Assembly: GCA_034436235.1 (NCBI GenBank)
Contig: DAOTWB010000313.1
Coordinates: 1 to 17,401, forward strand
Length of the DNA stretch: 17,401 bases
Reading direction: 5' to 3'
From: CP2-2F sp034436235
GTDB lineage: Bacteria; Chloroflexota; Anaerolineae; Aggregatilineales; UBA2796
Under the pieces are notes generated by a model. That model had not been told where the DNA came from and ran no database searches. It worked only from the letters and a program-made list of their open reading frames with translations. A program made the translations under genes and the position numbers. Shown here one piece after another: positions 6,828-14,093 of the stretch (positions within the stretch are counted from its first letter, which is position 1; each line of letters starts with the position of its first letter).

Positions 6828-8816
6828 ATGACTGCGCTTCAAGAAAAGCGTCCGAACTTATGGCGGATGCTGGTCGGGAAGCCGCTGGCGACGAAAGACT
6901 TGCCGCATCAAGCGGTGAGCCGCGCCGTTGGTCTGGCTGTATTCGCCTCAGACGCCCTTTCTTCCACTGCCTACGCTACTGAAGAAATTTTAGTCATCCT
7001 CGCCTTCGCAGGCTCAGCCTACTTCGGCATCTCGATCCCAATCGCCTTCGCCATCGCCGTGCTGCTGTTCTTGGTCACGGTCTCCTATCGGCAGACCATC
7101 CTCGCCTATCCAAACGGCGGCGGCGCGTACGTGGTCGCGCGCGATAACTTGGGCGAGATTCCTGCGCAGATCGCGGCGGCGGCGTTGCTGATTGACTATG
7201 TGCTGACAGTAGCAGTCAGCATCTCGAGCGGCGTGGCGCAGATCACCTCTGCTGTGCCAGAGTTGCGCGGCTTTCGCGTTGAGCTGGCGCTGCTCGTGAT
7301 CATCTTGATGACCATCGCCAACTTGCGCGGCGTGAAAGAGTCAGGACGGCTGTTCGCCATTCCAACTTATTTTTTCATATTCATGTCGTTCACCTTGCTG
7401 ATCGTCGGCTTGATTGAGGTCAGCTTGGGACGCCTGAATCCTGTGACAGGCGTCGAGATCATCCATCATGACGTGATCGAACCACTGACGTGGTTCATCG
7501 TGCTGCGCGCCTTCTCAAGCGGCTGTGCAGCGCTGACAGGCATTGAGGCGATTAGCAACGGCATCACCGCCTTCAGGGAGCCGCGCAGCCGCAACGCCGC
7601 TGCGACGCTGATGGTGATGAGCGGCATCCTGATCACTATCTTTGTCGGCTTCACGCTCTTGGCAAACGCTGTGCAAGCCTTGCCTTCACATCACGAGACC
7701 GTCGTCTCGCAGATGGCGCGCGCCATTTACGGACGCGATAACCTCATGTACTATGGCACGCTCGTCGGCACAGCGTTGATTCTGCTCCTCGCCGCCAACA
7801 CAGGCTTCGCCGACTTTCCGCGCTTGGCGGCGCTTGTGGCAGCCGATGGCTTCTTGCCGCGTCAACTGACCATTCGCGGCTCGCGTTTGGTCTTCTCGGT
7901 CGGCATTATCACGCTCGGCATGTTGGCAGGCGTGCTGGTGGTCTTCTTACAGGCGAACGTCACGCTGTTGATTCCGCTTTACGCAGTCGGCGTCTTTTTG
8001 AGCTTCACGCTCTCGCAGACAGGCATGGTGGTGCGCTTCTGGAAGGCAGGCAAGCTGAAGCCGGGCGAGAAAATCACGAACGAGGTGACCACGCTGGAGC
8101 ATTTTCCGCATTGGCGCGCCAGCATGATCGTCAGCGCAATCGGCGCCACAGCGACGTTCATCGTGATGATGATCTTCGCTATCACAAAGTTCACTAGTGG
8201 CGCGTGGTTCATCGTCCTGCTGATTCCAACGATGGTCTTGGTCTTCAGCCGCATCCATCGTCACTACACGGATATCGCCCATCGCCTGAGCGCAGCAGGC
8301 TTGCGCCTGAAGCGCGGCGAGCGGCATGTGGTCTCGGCACTTGTCTTAGTGGATGATATCCACGTCGGCTCGCTGCGCATGATTGACTACGCCAAGTCGC
8401 TCGGCGTGAAATGGCGCGCCATTCACGTGGCAGTCAATCCTGCCAAAGTGGAGAGAGTGCGGCAAAAATGGCAAGATCGCGTTGGTGAAGGCGAGCTGAC
8501 CATTCTTGAATCGCCTTACCGTCAGTTGATCGAGCCAATCCGCGACGAAGTCGTGCGCGAGCTAGAGGCGAATCCTGAAGGCTACGTGAACGTGATCATC
8601 GGTCACTTGGCGATGGATACAGTCTGGGAGCAGATTTTGCACCAGAACAACGCCTATATCTTCAGCCTTGCGTTGCAAAATCTAGATCGCGTGGTAGTGA
8701 CCACAGTGCCGTATCAGTGCCATCACGATGACGGCAACGGCAACGGTCACGATAAGAAGAACGGCGCAGCGCTGCCGCCTGAAGTGGAAGTGAAAGCTGA
8801 GGATACAGCGGCGTGA
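6828..8816 (+). CDS. kimA: KimA-type potassium importer (APC superfamily permease)
   Basis: The 662-residue protein matches Bacillus subtilis KimA (YdaO) motif for motif: SDALSSTAYATEEILVILA (41-59), SYRQTILAYPNGGGAYVV (86-103), IDYVLTVAVSISSG (122-135), AFSSGCAALTGIEAISNGI (228-246), ETVVSQ (290-295), LAANTGFADFPRLA (321-334) and LIPLYAVGVFLSFTLSQTGM (381-400). D42 and Y49 align with D36 and Y43 of B. subtilis KimA, residues tied to potassium transport, and D123/Y124 and E240 are also kept. About 12 membrane helices precede a cytoplasmic domain (about 480-635) and a charged tail. KimA imports K+ by proton symport and in Firmicutes is inhibited by c-di-AMP. ATG at 6828 follows AAGGGA at 12 nt. 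The stop lies within a 24-bp palindrome. Confidence 0.9.
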   Translation: MTALQEKRPNLWRMLVGKPLATKDLPHQAVSRAVGLAVFASDALSSTAYATEEILVILAFAGSAYFGISIPIAFAIAVLLFLVTVSYRQTILAYPNGGGAYVVARDNLGEIPAQIAAAALLIDYVLTVAVSISSGVAQITSAVPELRGFRVELALLVIILMTIANLRGVKESGRLFAIPTYFFIFMSFTLLIVGLIEVSLGRLNPVTGVEIIHHDVIEPLTWFIVLRAFSSGCAALTGIEAISNGITAFREPRSRNAAATLMVMSGILITIFVGFTLLANAVQALPSHHETVVSQMARAIYGRDNLMYYGTLVGTALILLLAANTGFADFPRLAALVAADGFLPRQLTIRGSRLVFSVGIITLGMLAGVLVVFLQANVTLLIPLYAVGVFLSFTLSQTGMVVRFWKAGKLKPGEKITNEVTTLEHFPHWRASMIVSAIGATATFIVMMIFAITKFTSGAWFIVLLIPTMVLVFSRIHRHYTDIAHRLSAAGLRLKRGERHVVSALVLVDDIHVGSLRMIDYAKSLGVKWRAIHVAVNPAKVERVRQKWQDRVGEGELTILESPYRQLIEPIRDEVVRELEANPEGYVNVIIGHLAMDTVWEQILHQNNAYIFSLALQNLDRVVVTTVPYQCHHDDGNGNGHDKKNGAALPPEVEVKAEDTAA

Positions 8817-8830
8817 GCGCTCACGCCGCT
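8807..8830. terminator. Perfect 24-bp palindrome between convergent genes (likely bidirectional terminator hairpin)
   Basis: The 12-base arms AGCGGCGTGAGC (8807-8818) and GCTCACGCCGCT (8819-8830) are exact reverse complements with no spacer. The kimA stop codon (8814-8816) is inside it, and the convergent sugar transferase stop is 7 bp away (8837-8839). There is no U-run on either side, so this would be a non-canonical terminator or an mRNA end-stabilising hairpin. Confidence 0.6.
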
Positions 8831-8836
8831 ACTGCT

Positions 8837-10285
8837 CTAGTACGCGCCGTTGCCCAGCAGCACGTTCGGAATGGTGCGCAGCAAAATCTGCAAGTCCAAG
8901 CCGATAGACCAGTTCTCGATGTAGTAGATATCCAGCAGGCATTGCTCTTCGAAAGGCACTTTGCTGCGTCCGCTGACCTGCCACAAGCCTGTGATGCCCG
9001 GCTGCGTGTTCAGGCGCTGCCGCTGCCATGCTTCGTAAAGCGCGACTTCGGAAGGCGTTGGCGGACGCGGACCGACGATGCTCATCTCGCCGCGCAGCAC
9101 GTTGATCAAGTTCGGCAGCTCGTCCAAGCTGGTGCGTCGTAAGAAGCGTCCGACGCGCGTGATGCGCGGATCGTTTTCCCACTTCGGACGCTTCGGATCG
9201 GCGCCTGTCTGCTTGATCAGCTCGTGATGTTTCTGGTCGGCGCCTTCGTACATCGAGCGGAACTTGAGCATGTAGAACTCACGTCCATTCTTGCCGACTC
9301 GCCGATGCGCGTAAAAGACGCCGCCCGGCGAATCGAGCTTGATGGCGAGCGCGATCAGCGCGCCGAGCGGCAAGGCGAGCGGCGCCACCAAAAGCACAAT
9401 CGCCAAGTCTATGGCGCGTTTGAGCAGATACTGACTGCGATTCATGCGCGTGGTCGCCTTCAGACCGAGCAGCGGAATGCCTTCCAAGTTCTCCACGCGC
9501 ACTTGGCTCATGCTCAGCTGGAACAGATCAGGCACAACGCGCGTCTGCACGCCGCTCGCTTCGCAGCGCTGCACGATCTCCATGATCTTCTTGCGCGCGT
9601 CCCACGGCAGCGCCACGATCACCAAATCCGCGGCGCCTTGCGCTAAAAGCTCAGGCAATCGCTCAAGGCTGCCCAAGCCGCGCACTCTGCCCATATCCAC
9701 TGAGCCGCGCTCTGGATCGTCATCGAGGTAACCGATTGGCACATAGCCGAGATCAGGACGCGCCAAAATGGCGCTCAGCACAGCGCGCCCGACATCGCCT
9801 GCGCCGATCAGCAACACGCGCTCCACGCCAATTCCGCGCCGCCGCAAAAGGCTGCGCACAAAACGGTAGACCAAGCGAATGCTCGATAACAGCGCGACGC
9901 ACAGCACTGCCGCTAGGATCAGCAGCAGACGCGAGAACGCCGGCGGCTGCGTGAAAAAACTGACCGCCATCGCGATCACGGTCGCGCTGGCGACGCCGTT
10001 CACGATCCGCGATACTTCTTCAAGCCAACTGCGTCCGCGCTGCTCGCGATACAAGCCTGCCACAGGCGCCGTCAGCACAAGCCACAGCGCGAAGACGAGC
10101 GCGTATGGCACGAATACGTCAAATGATGTGAAAAATGCCTCTTCAATCGGCAGGATGTTGCGCACCAGCTCGGATTGGTAGCGCAGGCTATACGAGAGCC
10201 AGAACGCCACGAAGACCAAGCCGAAATCTAGCGCAGGCATTGCCCGCCGCATCCATTTTGCCCAATCTCGACCTTTTTCGCGCAT
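8837..10285 (-). CDS. Polyprenyl-phosphate sugar-1-phosphate transferase (exopolysaccharide priming enzyme, WcaJ/WbaP type)
   Basis: This membrane enzyme moves a sugar-1-phosphate from a nucleotide sugar onto undecaprenyl phosphate, the first step of repeat-unit synthesis. The 482-residue protein has four N-terminal membrane helices (about 16-140), a Rossmann-like domain with GAGDVG (161-166), and a fifth helix (about 293-316). The catalytic domain follows: KFRSM (341-345), TSLDELPNLINVLRGEMSIVGPRPP (385-409, with the Asp-Glu pair) and TQPGITGLWQVSGRS (427-441). I chose the ATG at 10285, preceded by GAGAATTAG, over an in-frame upstream codon at 10348, because the latter would overlap the glycosyltransferase gene by 58 bp. 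It starts 5 nt after that gene's stop, so the two are one unit. The sugar is not predictable from sequence. Confidence 0.92.
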   Translation of the reverse strand: MREKGRDWAKWMRRAMPALDFGLVFVAFWLSYSLRYQSELVRNILPIEEAFFTSFDVFVPYALVFALWLVLTAPVAGLYREQRGRSWLEEVSRIVNGVASATVIAMAVSFFTQPPAFSRLLLILAAVLCVALLSSIRLVYRFVRSLLRRRGIGVERVLLIGAGDVGRAVLSAILARPDLGYVPIGYLDDDPERGSVDMGRVRGLGSLERLPELLAQGAADLVIVALPWDARKKIMEIVQRCEASGVQTRVVPDLFQLSMSQVRVENLEGIPLLGLKATTRMNRSQYLLKRAIDLAIVLLVAPLALPLGALIALAIKLDSPGGVFYAHRRVGKNGREFYMLKFRSMYEGADQKHHELIKQTGADPKRPKWENDPRITRVGRFLRRTSLDELPNLINVLRGEMSIVGPRPPTPSEVALYEAWQRQRLNTQPGITGLWQVSGRSKVPFEEQCLLDIYYIENWSIGLDLQILLRTIPNVLLGNGAY

Positions 10286-10290
10286 TACAT

Positions 10291-11409
10291 CTAATTCTCT
10301 AACGCCTTGCGATACGTTTCTAGCGTCGCTTGCGCCGTGTTGAGCCATGTGAAGTGCCGCGCGCGCGCCTGAGCGCGCTCAGATTGCTCGGCGCGCCACG
10401 CCGAGTCGTGAATGGCGCGCGACAGCGCTGCGCACCAAGCCATCTCGTCTTGCGGCGGCAGCTGAATGCCGACGTCGCCTGCTGCCTCAGGCAACGACGA
10501 GACGTTTGAGATCAGCGGCGGCGCGCCACACGCCATCGCTTCTGCCACAGGCAGTCCCCAGCCTTCGAAGATAGAAGGATAGACGAACGCCTCGGCGCAA
10601 TTGTACCAATAGACCAACTCAGAGTCAGGTAGGTAGCCGACCTGATGGACTGTCTGCGCGATGCCGAGCCGCTCGATCAGCTGTGGCAGCGTCTCTGTCA
10701 TCCAGCCGATGCCGCCGCCTAAGACCAAATGCACTGCGCGCCGATCCGACTCAGGCAAGGCGGCGTAAGCGCGCAGCAGGACGGGCAAGTTTTTGCGCGG
10801 CTCTAGCGTGCCAAGATAGAAGAAGAAGCGCTGTGGCAAACCTTTGGCAGCGCGAAAGGCTTCCACTTCAGCGCTCGGCAGCTTGCGGAAATGCGGCAGT
10901 ACGCCTGGGATCGCTAGATCGATCCGCTCAGGCGGCACGTGCAACAGCTGGCTCAGATCATCGGCTGTGGAGCGCGAGATCGCGATCACGCGGCGCGCGC
11001 GACGGCAGCTGACGCCTGTCAGAGCGCGGAGATACAGCCGTCTTGCGGCAGGCAAGCGCTCAGGATAGCGCATGAAACTCAGATCGTAGACGGTCACCAC
11101 GAACGGACGCCTGATCAGCAGCGGCGCCACGAAGGCAAGCGCGTGCAACAGATCGAGTCCGTCCAGCTGAAACGGCTGCGCGCACTGTTCCCACACAATG
11201 CGCCACAGCGGACGGCTCGTCTTGAGACGTGAGCGACGCACGGCATATGGCAGGGACGGCAGCTCGCCTTCGCCGACGAAAACAGTGGCGCGCAGCGTCG
11301 GATCGGCAAGCGGTAAGTGCGCTAACAGGTTGTAGATGTAGTGGTGAATGCCTGCGCGCCGAAAGCTCTGCGCGCTCGCCAACAGATGTGCGTTCAATCC
11401 GATGTGCAT
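10291..11409 (-). CDS. GT4-family glycosyltransferase
   Basis: The 372-residue protein has the GT-B fold of family 4. The N-terminal acceptor domain (MHIGLNAHLL and the FRRAGIHHYIYNLL glycine loop) is followed by the C-terminal nucleotide-sugar domain with YLGTLEPRKNLPVLLRAY (198-215) and YPSIFEGWGLPVAEAMACG (277-295), where E282 and E290 form the EX7E motif. It adds a sugar from an NDP-sugar (often mannose in this family) to a lipid-linked glycan at the inner face of the membrane. Next to a priming transferase, it probably acts second in repeat-unit assembly. A TATAAT box only 8 nt before the ATG implies a leaderless mRNA; no ribosome site is visible. Confidence 0.9.
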   Translation of the reverse strand: MHIGLNAHLLASAQSFRRAGIHHYIYNLLAHLPLADPTLRATVFVGEGELPSLPYAVRRSRLKTSRPLWRIVWEQCAQPFQLDGLDLLHALAFVAPLLIRRPFVVTVYDLSFMRYPERLPAARRLYLRALTGVSCRRARRVIAISRSTADDLSQLLHVPPERIDLAIPGVLPHFRKLPSAEVEAFRAAKGLPQRFFFYLGTLEPRKNLPVLLRAYAALPESDRRAVHLVLGGGIGWMTETLPQLIERLGIAQTVHQVGYLPDSELVYWYNCAEAFVYPSIFEGWGLPVAEAMACGAPPLISNVSSLPEAAGDVGIQLPPQDEMAWCAALSRAIHDSAWRAEQSERAQARARHFTWLNTAQATLETYRKALEN

Positions 11410-11417
11410 GGCGGCTG

Positions 11418-11445
11418 ATTATAGCGCGCCGCACAGCGTCGTTAA
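11418..11445 (-). promoter_or_regulatory. Promoter for a leaderless glycosyltransferase transcript
   Basis: TATAAT (11423 to 11418, minus strand) lies 8 nt before the A of the ATG (11409), with TTAACG (4 of 6) 16 bp upstream overlapping the stop codon of the SGNH hydrolase gene. RNA polymerase starting 7-8 nt downstream would begin at or next to the ATG. Confidence 0.55.
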
Positions 11446-12071
11446 AGTGTGAACTGCACAGCGCGCAACCACTCGCGCGCGATCAAGGCATGACCGACGC
11501 CGAAAGGATGGAACTTATCATCAGACCACAGTTGTGGCACGCTCACGCGCAAGACCTGCGCAAACGCCTCTTGCAAGTCCACGTAAAGCGTCTTGAACTC
11601 AGCGGCGACCTGCGCCATGAGCGCGGCGTACACTTCCATCTGACGGCGCATCGGCTGCTCGCGATCAGGCTCGATCATGTATGGCGAGAGCAAGATCACT
11701 CTCGTGCCGAAGGCGTCTTGCACGCGATGCACTAGCAAGCGCAAAGTCGCCTGATATTCAACAGGGAAGACGGCAGTGGCAGGATCGCCGTGAAATTGGC
11801 GGTAGACATCGTTAATGCCGACCATCAGCGAGAGCCAGTGCGGACGCTCGCTGACTACGTCGCGCTCGTAGCGCGCCGCGATCTCGCGCACTGTGTTGCC
11901 GCTCACGCCGCGATTGACGAAAGTCAAGTTCAGGTGCGGATAGCGCGCGATCAGCATGTTGCGCACCATGCTCACATAGCCATTGCCATAGGGCGCGGCA
12001 ATATCGCGCCTGCCGGCGTCTGTGATGCTATCGCCGATGAAGACGATCTTTTGATTCGGCTCTAACAACAT
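11442..12071 (-). CDS. SGNH/GDSL-family hydrolase (probable esterase)
   Basis: The 209-residue protein shows all four SGNH blocks: FIGDSITDAG (11-20, nucleophile S15), NRGVSGNT (53-60, block II), GINDVY (85-90, N87) and SDDKFHPFGVGH (183-194, D185 and H188 as the DxxH pair). No signal peptide is visible, so it probably acts in the cytoplasm. Members hydrolyse ester bonds, often acetyl groups on sugars, and single-domain forms like this are common in carbohydrate gene clusters. The ATG starts 3 nt after the stop of the CE7 esterase gene, with GGAA upstream, so the two are translationally coupled. The exact substrate cannot be read from sequence. Confidence 0.88.
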   Translation of the reverse strand: MLLEPNQKIVFIGDSITDAGRRDIAAPYGNGYVSMVRNMLIARYPHLNLTFVNRGVSGNTVREIAARYERDVVSERPHWLSLMVGINDVYRQFHGDPATAVFPVEYQATLRLLVHRVQDAFGTRVILLSPYMIEPDREQPMRRQMEVYAALMAQVAAEFKTLYVDLQEAFAQVLRVSVPQLWSDDKFHPFGVGHALIAREWLRAVQFTL

Positions 12072-12074
12072 CGA

Positions 12075-13046
12075 TCAATTCCACAGCGCGTGCAAGTAGC
12101 GTAGCTTCGCCAACAGATGATGCGCGCCGCCGCCTTCATGGTTGTTGAACGGATAGACGGCAAGGCGCTTCTCGCCGATGTAATGGTTGTACGCCGCGTA
12201 GACCGTTGACGGCGGACAGATCGTGTCCATCAGCGCGACCGAGAAGAAGGCAGGGATGCGAGCGCGCGCTGCGAAGTTCATGCCGTCAAAGTAGCTGAGC
12301 GTCTTGAAGACCTGCTCAGCTTTCTCGCGATGCACGCTGAGAAAAGCGCTGATCTCATTGTATGGCGCCGTATCCACCAGCGTGATGGCGCGTTGAAAGT
12401 GGCATAAGAACGGCACATCGGGCAGCGCGGCGACGATATCTGGCACAAGCGCCGCTACCGCGAGGCTGATTCCGCCGCCTTGGCTGCTGCCTGTGACCGC
12501 GATCCGACTCGCGTCAACCAAATCGTGCGCACGGGCTGCCTCAACAGCGCGCGCGGCATCCGTGAAGACACGCCGATAGTAATACGTCTGTGGATTCAAA
12601 ATGCCGCGCGTCATGAAGCCATTGAATTGCGGATTGCCGCCGTGTGGCTCAAGGTCGGGCGTATCGCCCAGACGCCATGCACTGCCCTGTCCGCGTGTGT
12701 CCATCACAAGGTAGGCGAAGCCTGCATTCACAAAAGGCAGCCACTCGATTGGAAAGCCGCGTCCGCCGCCATAGCCGACGTACTCAACCACGCACGGCAA
12801 GCGCCGATCCGCGCCTTTGGGCAAGAGCAGCCAAGCCTTGATCGGCTCGCCATCGAAGCCGCTGAAGGTCACATCGAAGGTCTCCACTAGGCGCAAGCCA
12901 GAATCTACAGGCGCGAACTGCGCGTTCAATGGCTTTTGCCGCGCCCGAGCGAGCGTCTCGCGCCAGAAACCATCGAAATCGGCAGGCTCGTCGCGCGGCG
13001 GCAGGTACCGCTCTAACTGGTCAATCGGCAGGTCAAAAAAGGACAT
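12075..13046 (-). CDS. CE7-family acetyl esterase (acetylxylan esterase / cephalosporin-C deacetylase type)
   Basis: The 323-residue alpha/beta hydrolase matches the length and motifs of carbohydrate esterase family 7. It starts MSFFDLPIDQLERYLP, has RGQGS (118-122), the nucleophile elbow GSSQGGG (186-192, S188), D274 in LMDTICPP, and H303 in NNHEGGG. CE7 enzymes remove acetyl groups from oligosaccharides and small acetylated substrates and usually act inside the cell; no signal peptide is seen. The ATG at 13046 follows GGAAG at about 9 nt. A TATAGT box lies about 43 bp upstream. With the next gene it forms a two-hydrolase unit inside the polysaccharide block, suggesting control of glycan acetylation or use of acetylated sugars (inference). 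Confidence 0.92.
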   Translation of the reverse strand: MSFFDLPIDQLERYLPPRDEPADFDGFWRETLARARQKPLNAQFAPVDSGLRLVETFDVTFSGFDGEPIKAWLLLPKGADRRLPCVVEYVGYGGGRGFPIEWLPFVNAGFAYLVMDTRGQGSAWRLGDTPDLEPHGGNPQFNGFMTRGILNPQTYYYRRVFTDAARAVEAARAHDLVDASRIAVTGSSQGGGISLAVAALVPDIVAALPDVPFLCHFQRAITLVDTAPYNEISAFLSVHREKAEQVFKTLSYFDGMNFAARARIPAFFSVALMDTICPPSTVYAAYNHYIGEKRLAVYPFNNHEGGGAHHLLAKLRYLHALWN

Positions 13047-13088
13047 AGCGAGCGTCTTCCAAAATTGCGCAAAGCTGAAGCGTTCTCT

Positions 13089-13094
13089 ACTATA
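13089..13094 (-). promoter_or_regulatory. Possible -10 box (TATAGT) for the esterase genes
   Basis: TATAGT (13094 to 13089, minus strand) stands in the 72-bp gap before the CE7 gene and predicts a leader of about 35 nt. No convincing -35 box is visible, so this is a weak call. Confidence 0.4.
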
Positions 13095-13118
13095 CCACGC
13101 TTTGGCGCACGGCGATGC

Positions 13119-14093
13119 TCACGGATTGGCGCGATGGATCAGCGGCGCGCCGCGCAAGCCTGCCGCCAGATTTGCCACAGCCAGCTCAGTCATCGCGCGG
13201 CGCGTCTCAACGGTAGCGCTGCCTAAATGCGGCACGATCAGGCAGTTGGGCAGGCTGAGCAGCGGATGATCGGCGGGAATCGGCTCAGGCTCGGTCACGT
13301 CGAGCGCCGCCATGCCAAGCCGACCTTCGCTGAGCGCCTGATAGAGCGCTTGTGGATCGACCACTTCGCCGCGCGCCATGTTGATCAGCACAGCGTCAGG
13401 TTTCATCAGCGCCAGCTCGCGCGCGCCGATCAAGTGATAGGTGTCTGCGCGCAACGGCACGTGCAAGCTCAAAAAGTCGCTCTCGCGCAAGAGCGTCTCG
13501 AAGTCGGCTGCGATCACGCCGTCTTGCGCGGCGCGCTCAGGGCTGGGACGATGTGCTAAGATACGCATGGCGAAGCCTTTGGCGCGCATCGCCACAGCCT
13601 GTCCGATTCGTCCATAGCCCAGAATGCCGAGCGTCGCGCCTTGCACTGCCTTGCCCAAGAACAACGTCGGACTCCAGCCTTGCCACTTGCCCGCGCGCAC
13701 GTAATCAGCGCCTGCTACTACATGTCGCGCTGCTGCAAGAAGCAAGGCGAAGGTCATGTCGGCTGTGGCATCGGTCAGGACACCGGGCGTGTGTCCGACG
13801 GCGATGCCGCGCTGCGTCGCCGCCGCAAGATCAATGTTATTGACGCCGACCGCGCATTGGCTGATCACGCGCAAGGTCGGCGCAGCGTCCATCAGCGCCG
13901 CATCTATCGGATCGGTCAGCTGCGTCAAAATGCCGAGGCAGCCTTGCACTTTCTGGCGCAGCGTCGCCAGATCAGGCGCGCGCTCGCCTTCCCAGACCTC
14001 GATTGCATACTCGTCGCTCAGATTGTGCCGCTGCAGCGCTTCATCTAAGTCAACAATGCGCCGCGTGATGAAGATTCGTCCTCTGTCCGCCAT
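13119..14093 (-). CDS. D-2-hydroxyacid dehydrogenase (glyoxylate/hydroxypyruvate reductase type)
   Basis: The 324-residue NAD(P)-dependent enzyme has the family layout: SQCAVGVNNID (78-88), the dinucleotide loop GYGRIGQ (159-165), LHVPLRADTYHLI (210-222), LINMARGEVVD (236-246, R241), ALDVTEPEPIPADHPLL (263-279, the glutamate) and IVPHLGSAT (286-294, H289). Such enzymes interconvert 2-oxoacids and D-2-hydroxyacids; glyoxylate/hydroxypyruvate is the closest type by motif, and 3-phosphoglycerate is less likely because there is no ACT domain. I prefer the ATG at 14093, with TGGGGAAC 6 nt upstream, over an in-frame upstream start at 14156. The gene overlaps the end of the O-antigen ligase gene by 49 bp. 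Confidence 0.9.
   Translation of the reverse strand: MADRGRIFITRRIVDLDEALQRHNLSDEYAIEVWEGERAPDLATLRQKVQGCLGILTQLTDPIDAALMDAAPTLRVISQCAVGVNNIDLAAATQRGIAVGHTPGVLTDATADMTFALLLAAARHVVAGADYVRAGKWQGWSPTLFLGKAVQGATLGILGYGRIGQAVAMRAKGFAMRILAHRPSPERAAQDGVIAADFETLLRESDFLSLHVPLRADTYHLIGARELALMKPDAVLINMARGEVVDPQALYQALSEGRLGMAALDVTEPEPIPADHPLLSLPNCLIVPHLGSATVETRRAMTELAVANLAAGLRGAPLIHRANP

Noticed and set aside
10286..10348. The longer start of the sugar transferase at 10348
   Set aside because: It would overlap the glycosyltransferase gene by 58 bp; ATG at 10285 directly follows that gene's stop and suits the family's usual N-terminus.
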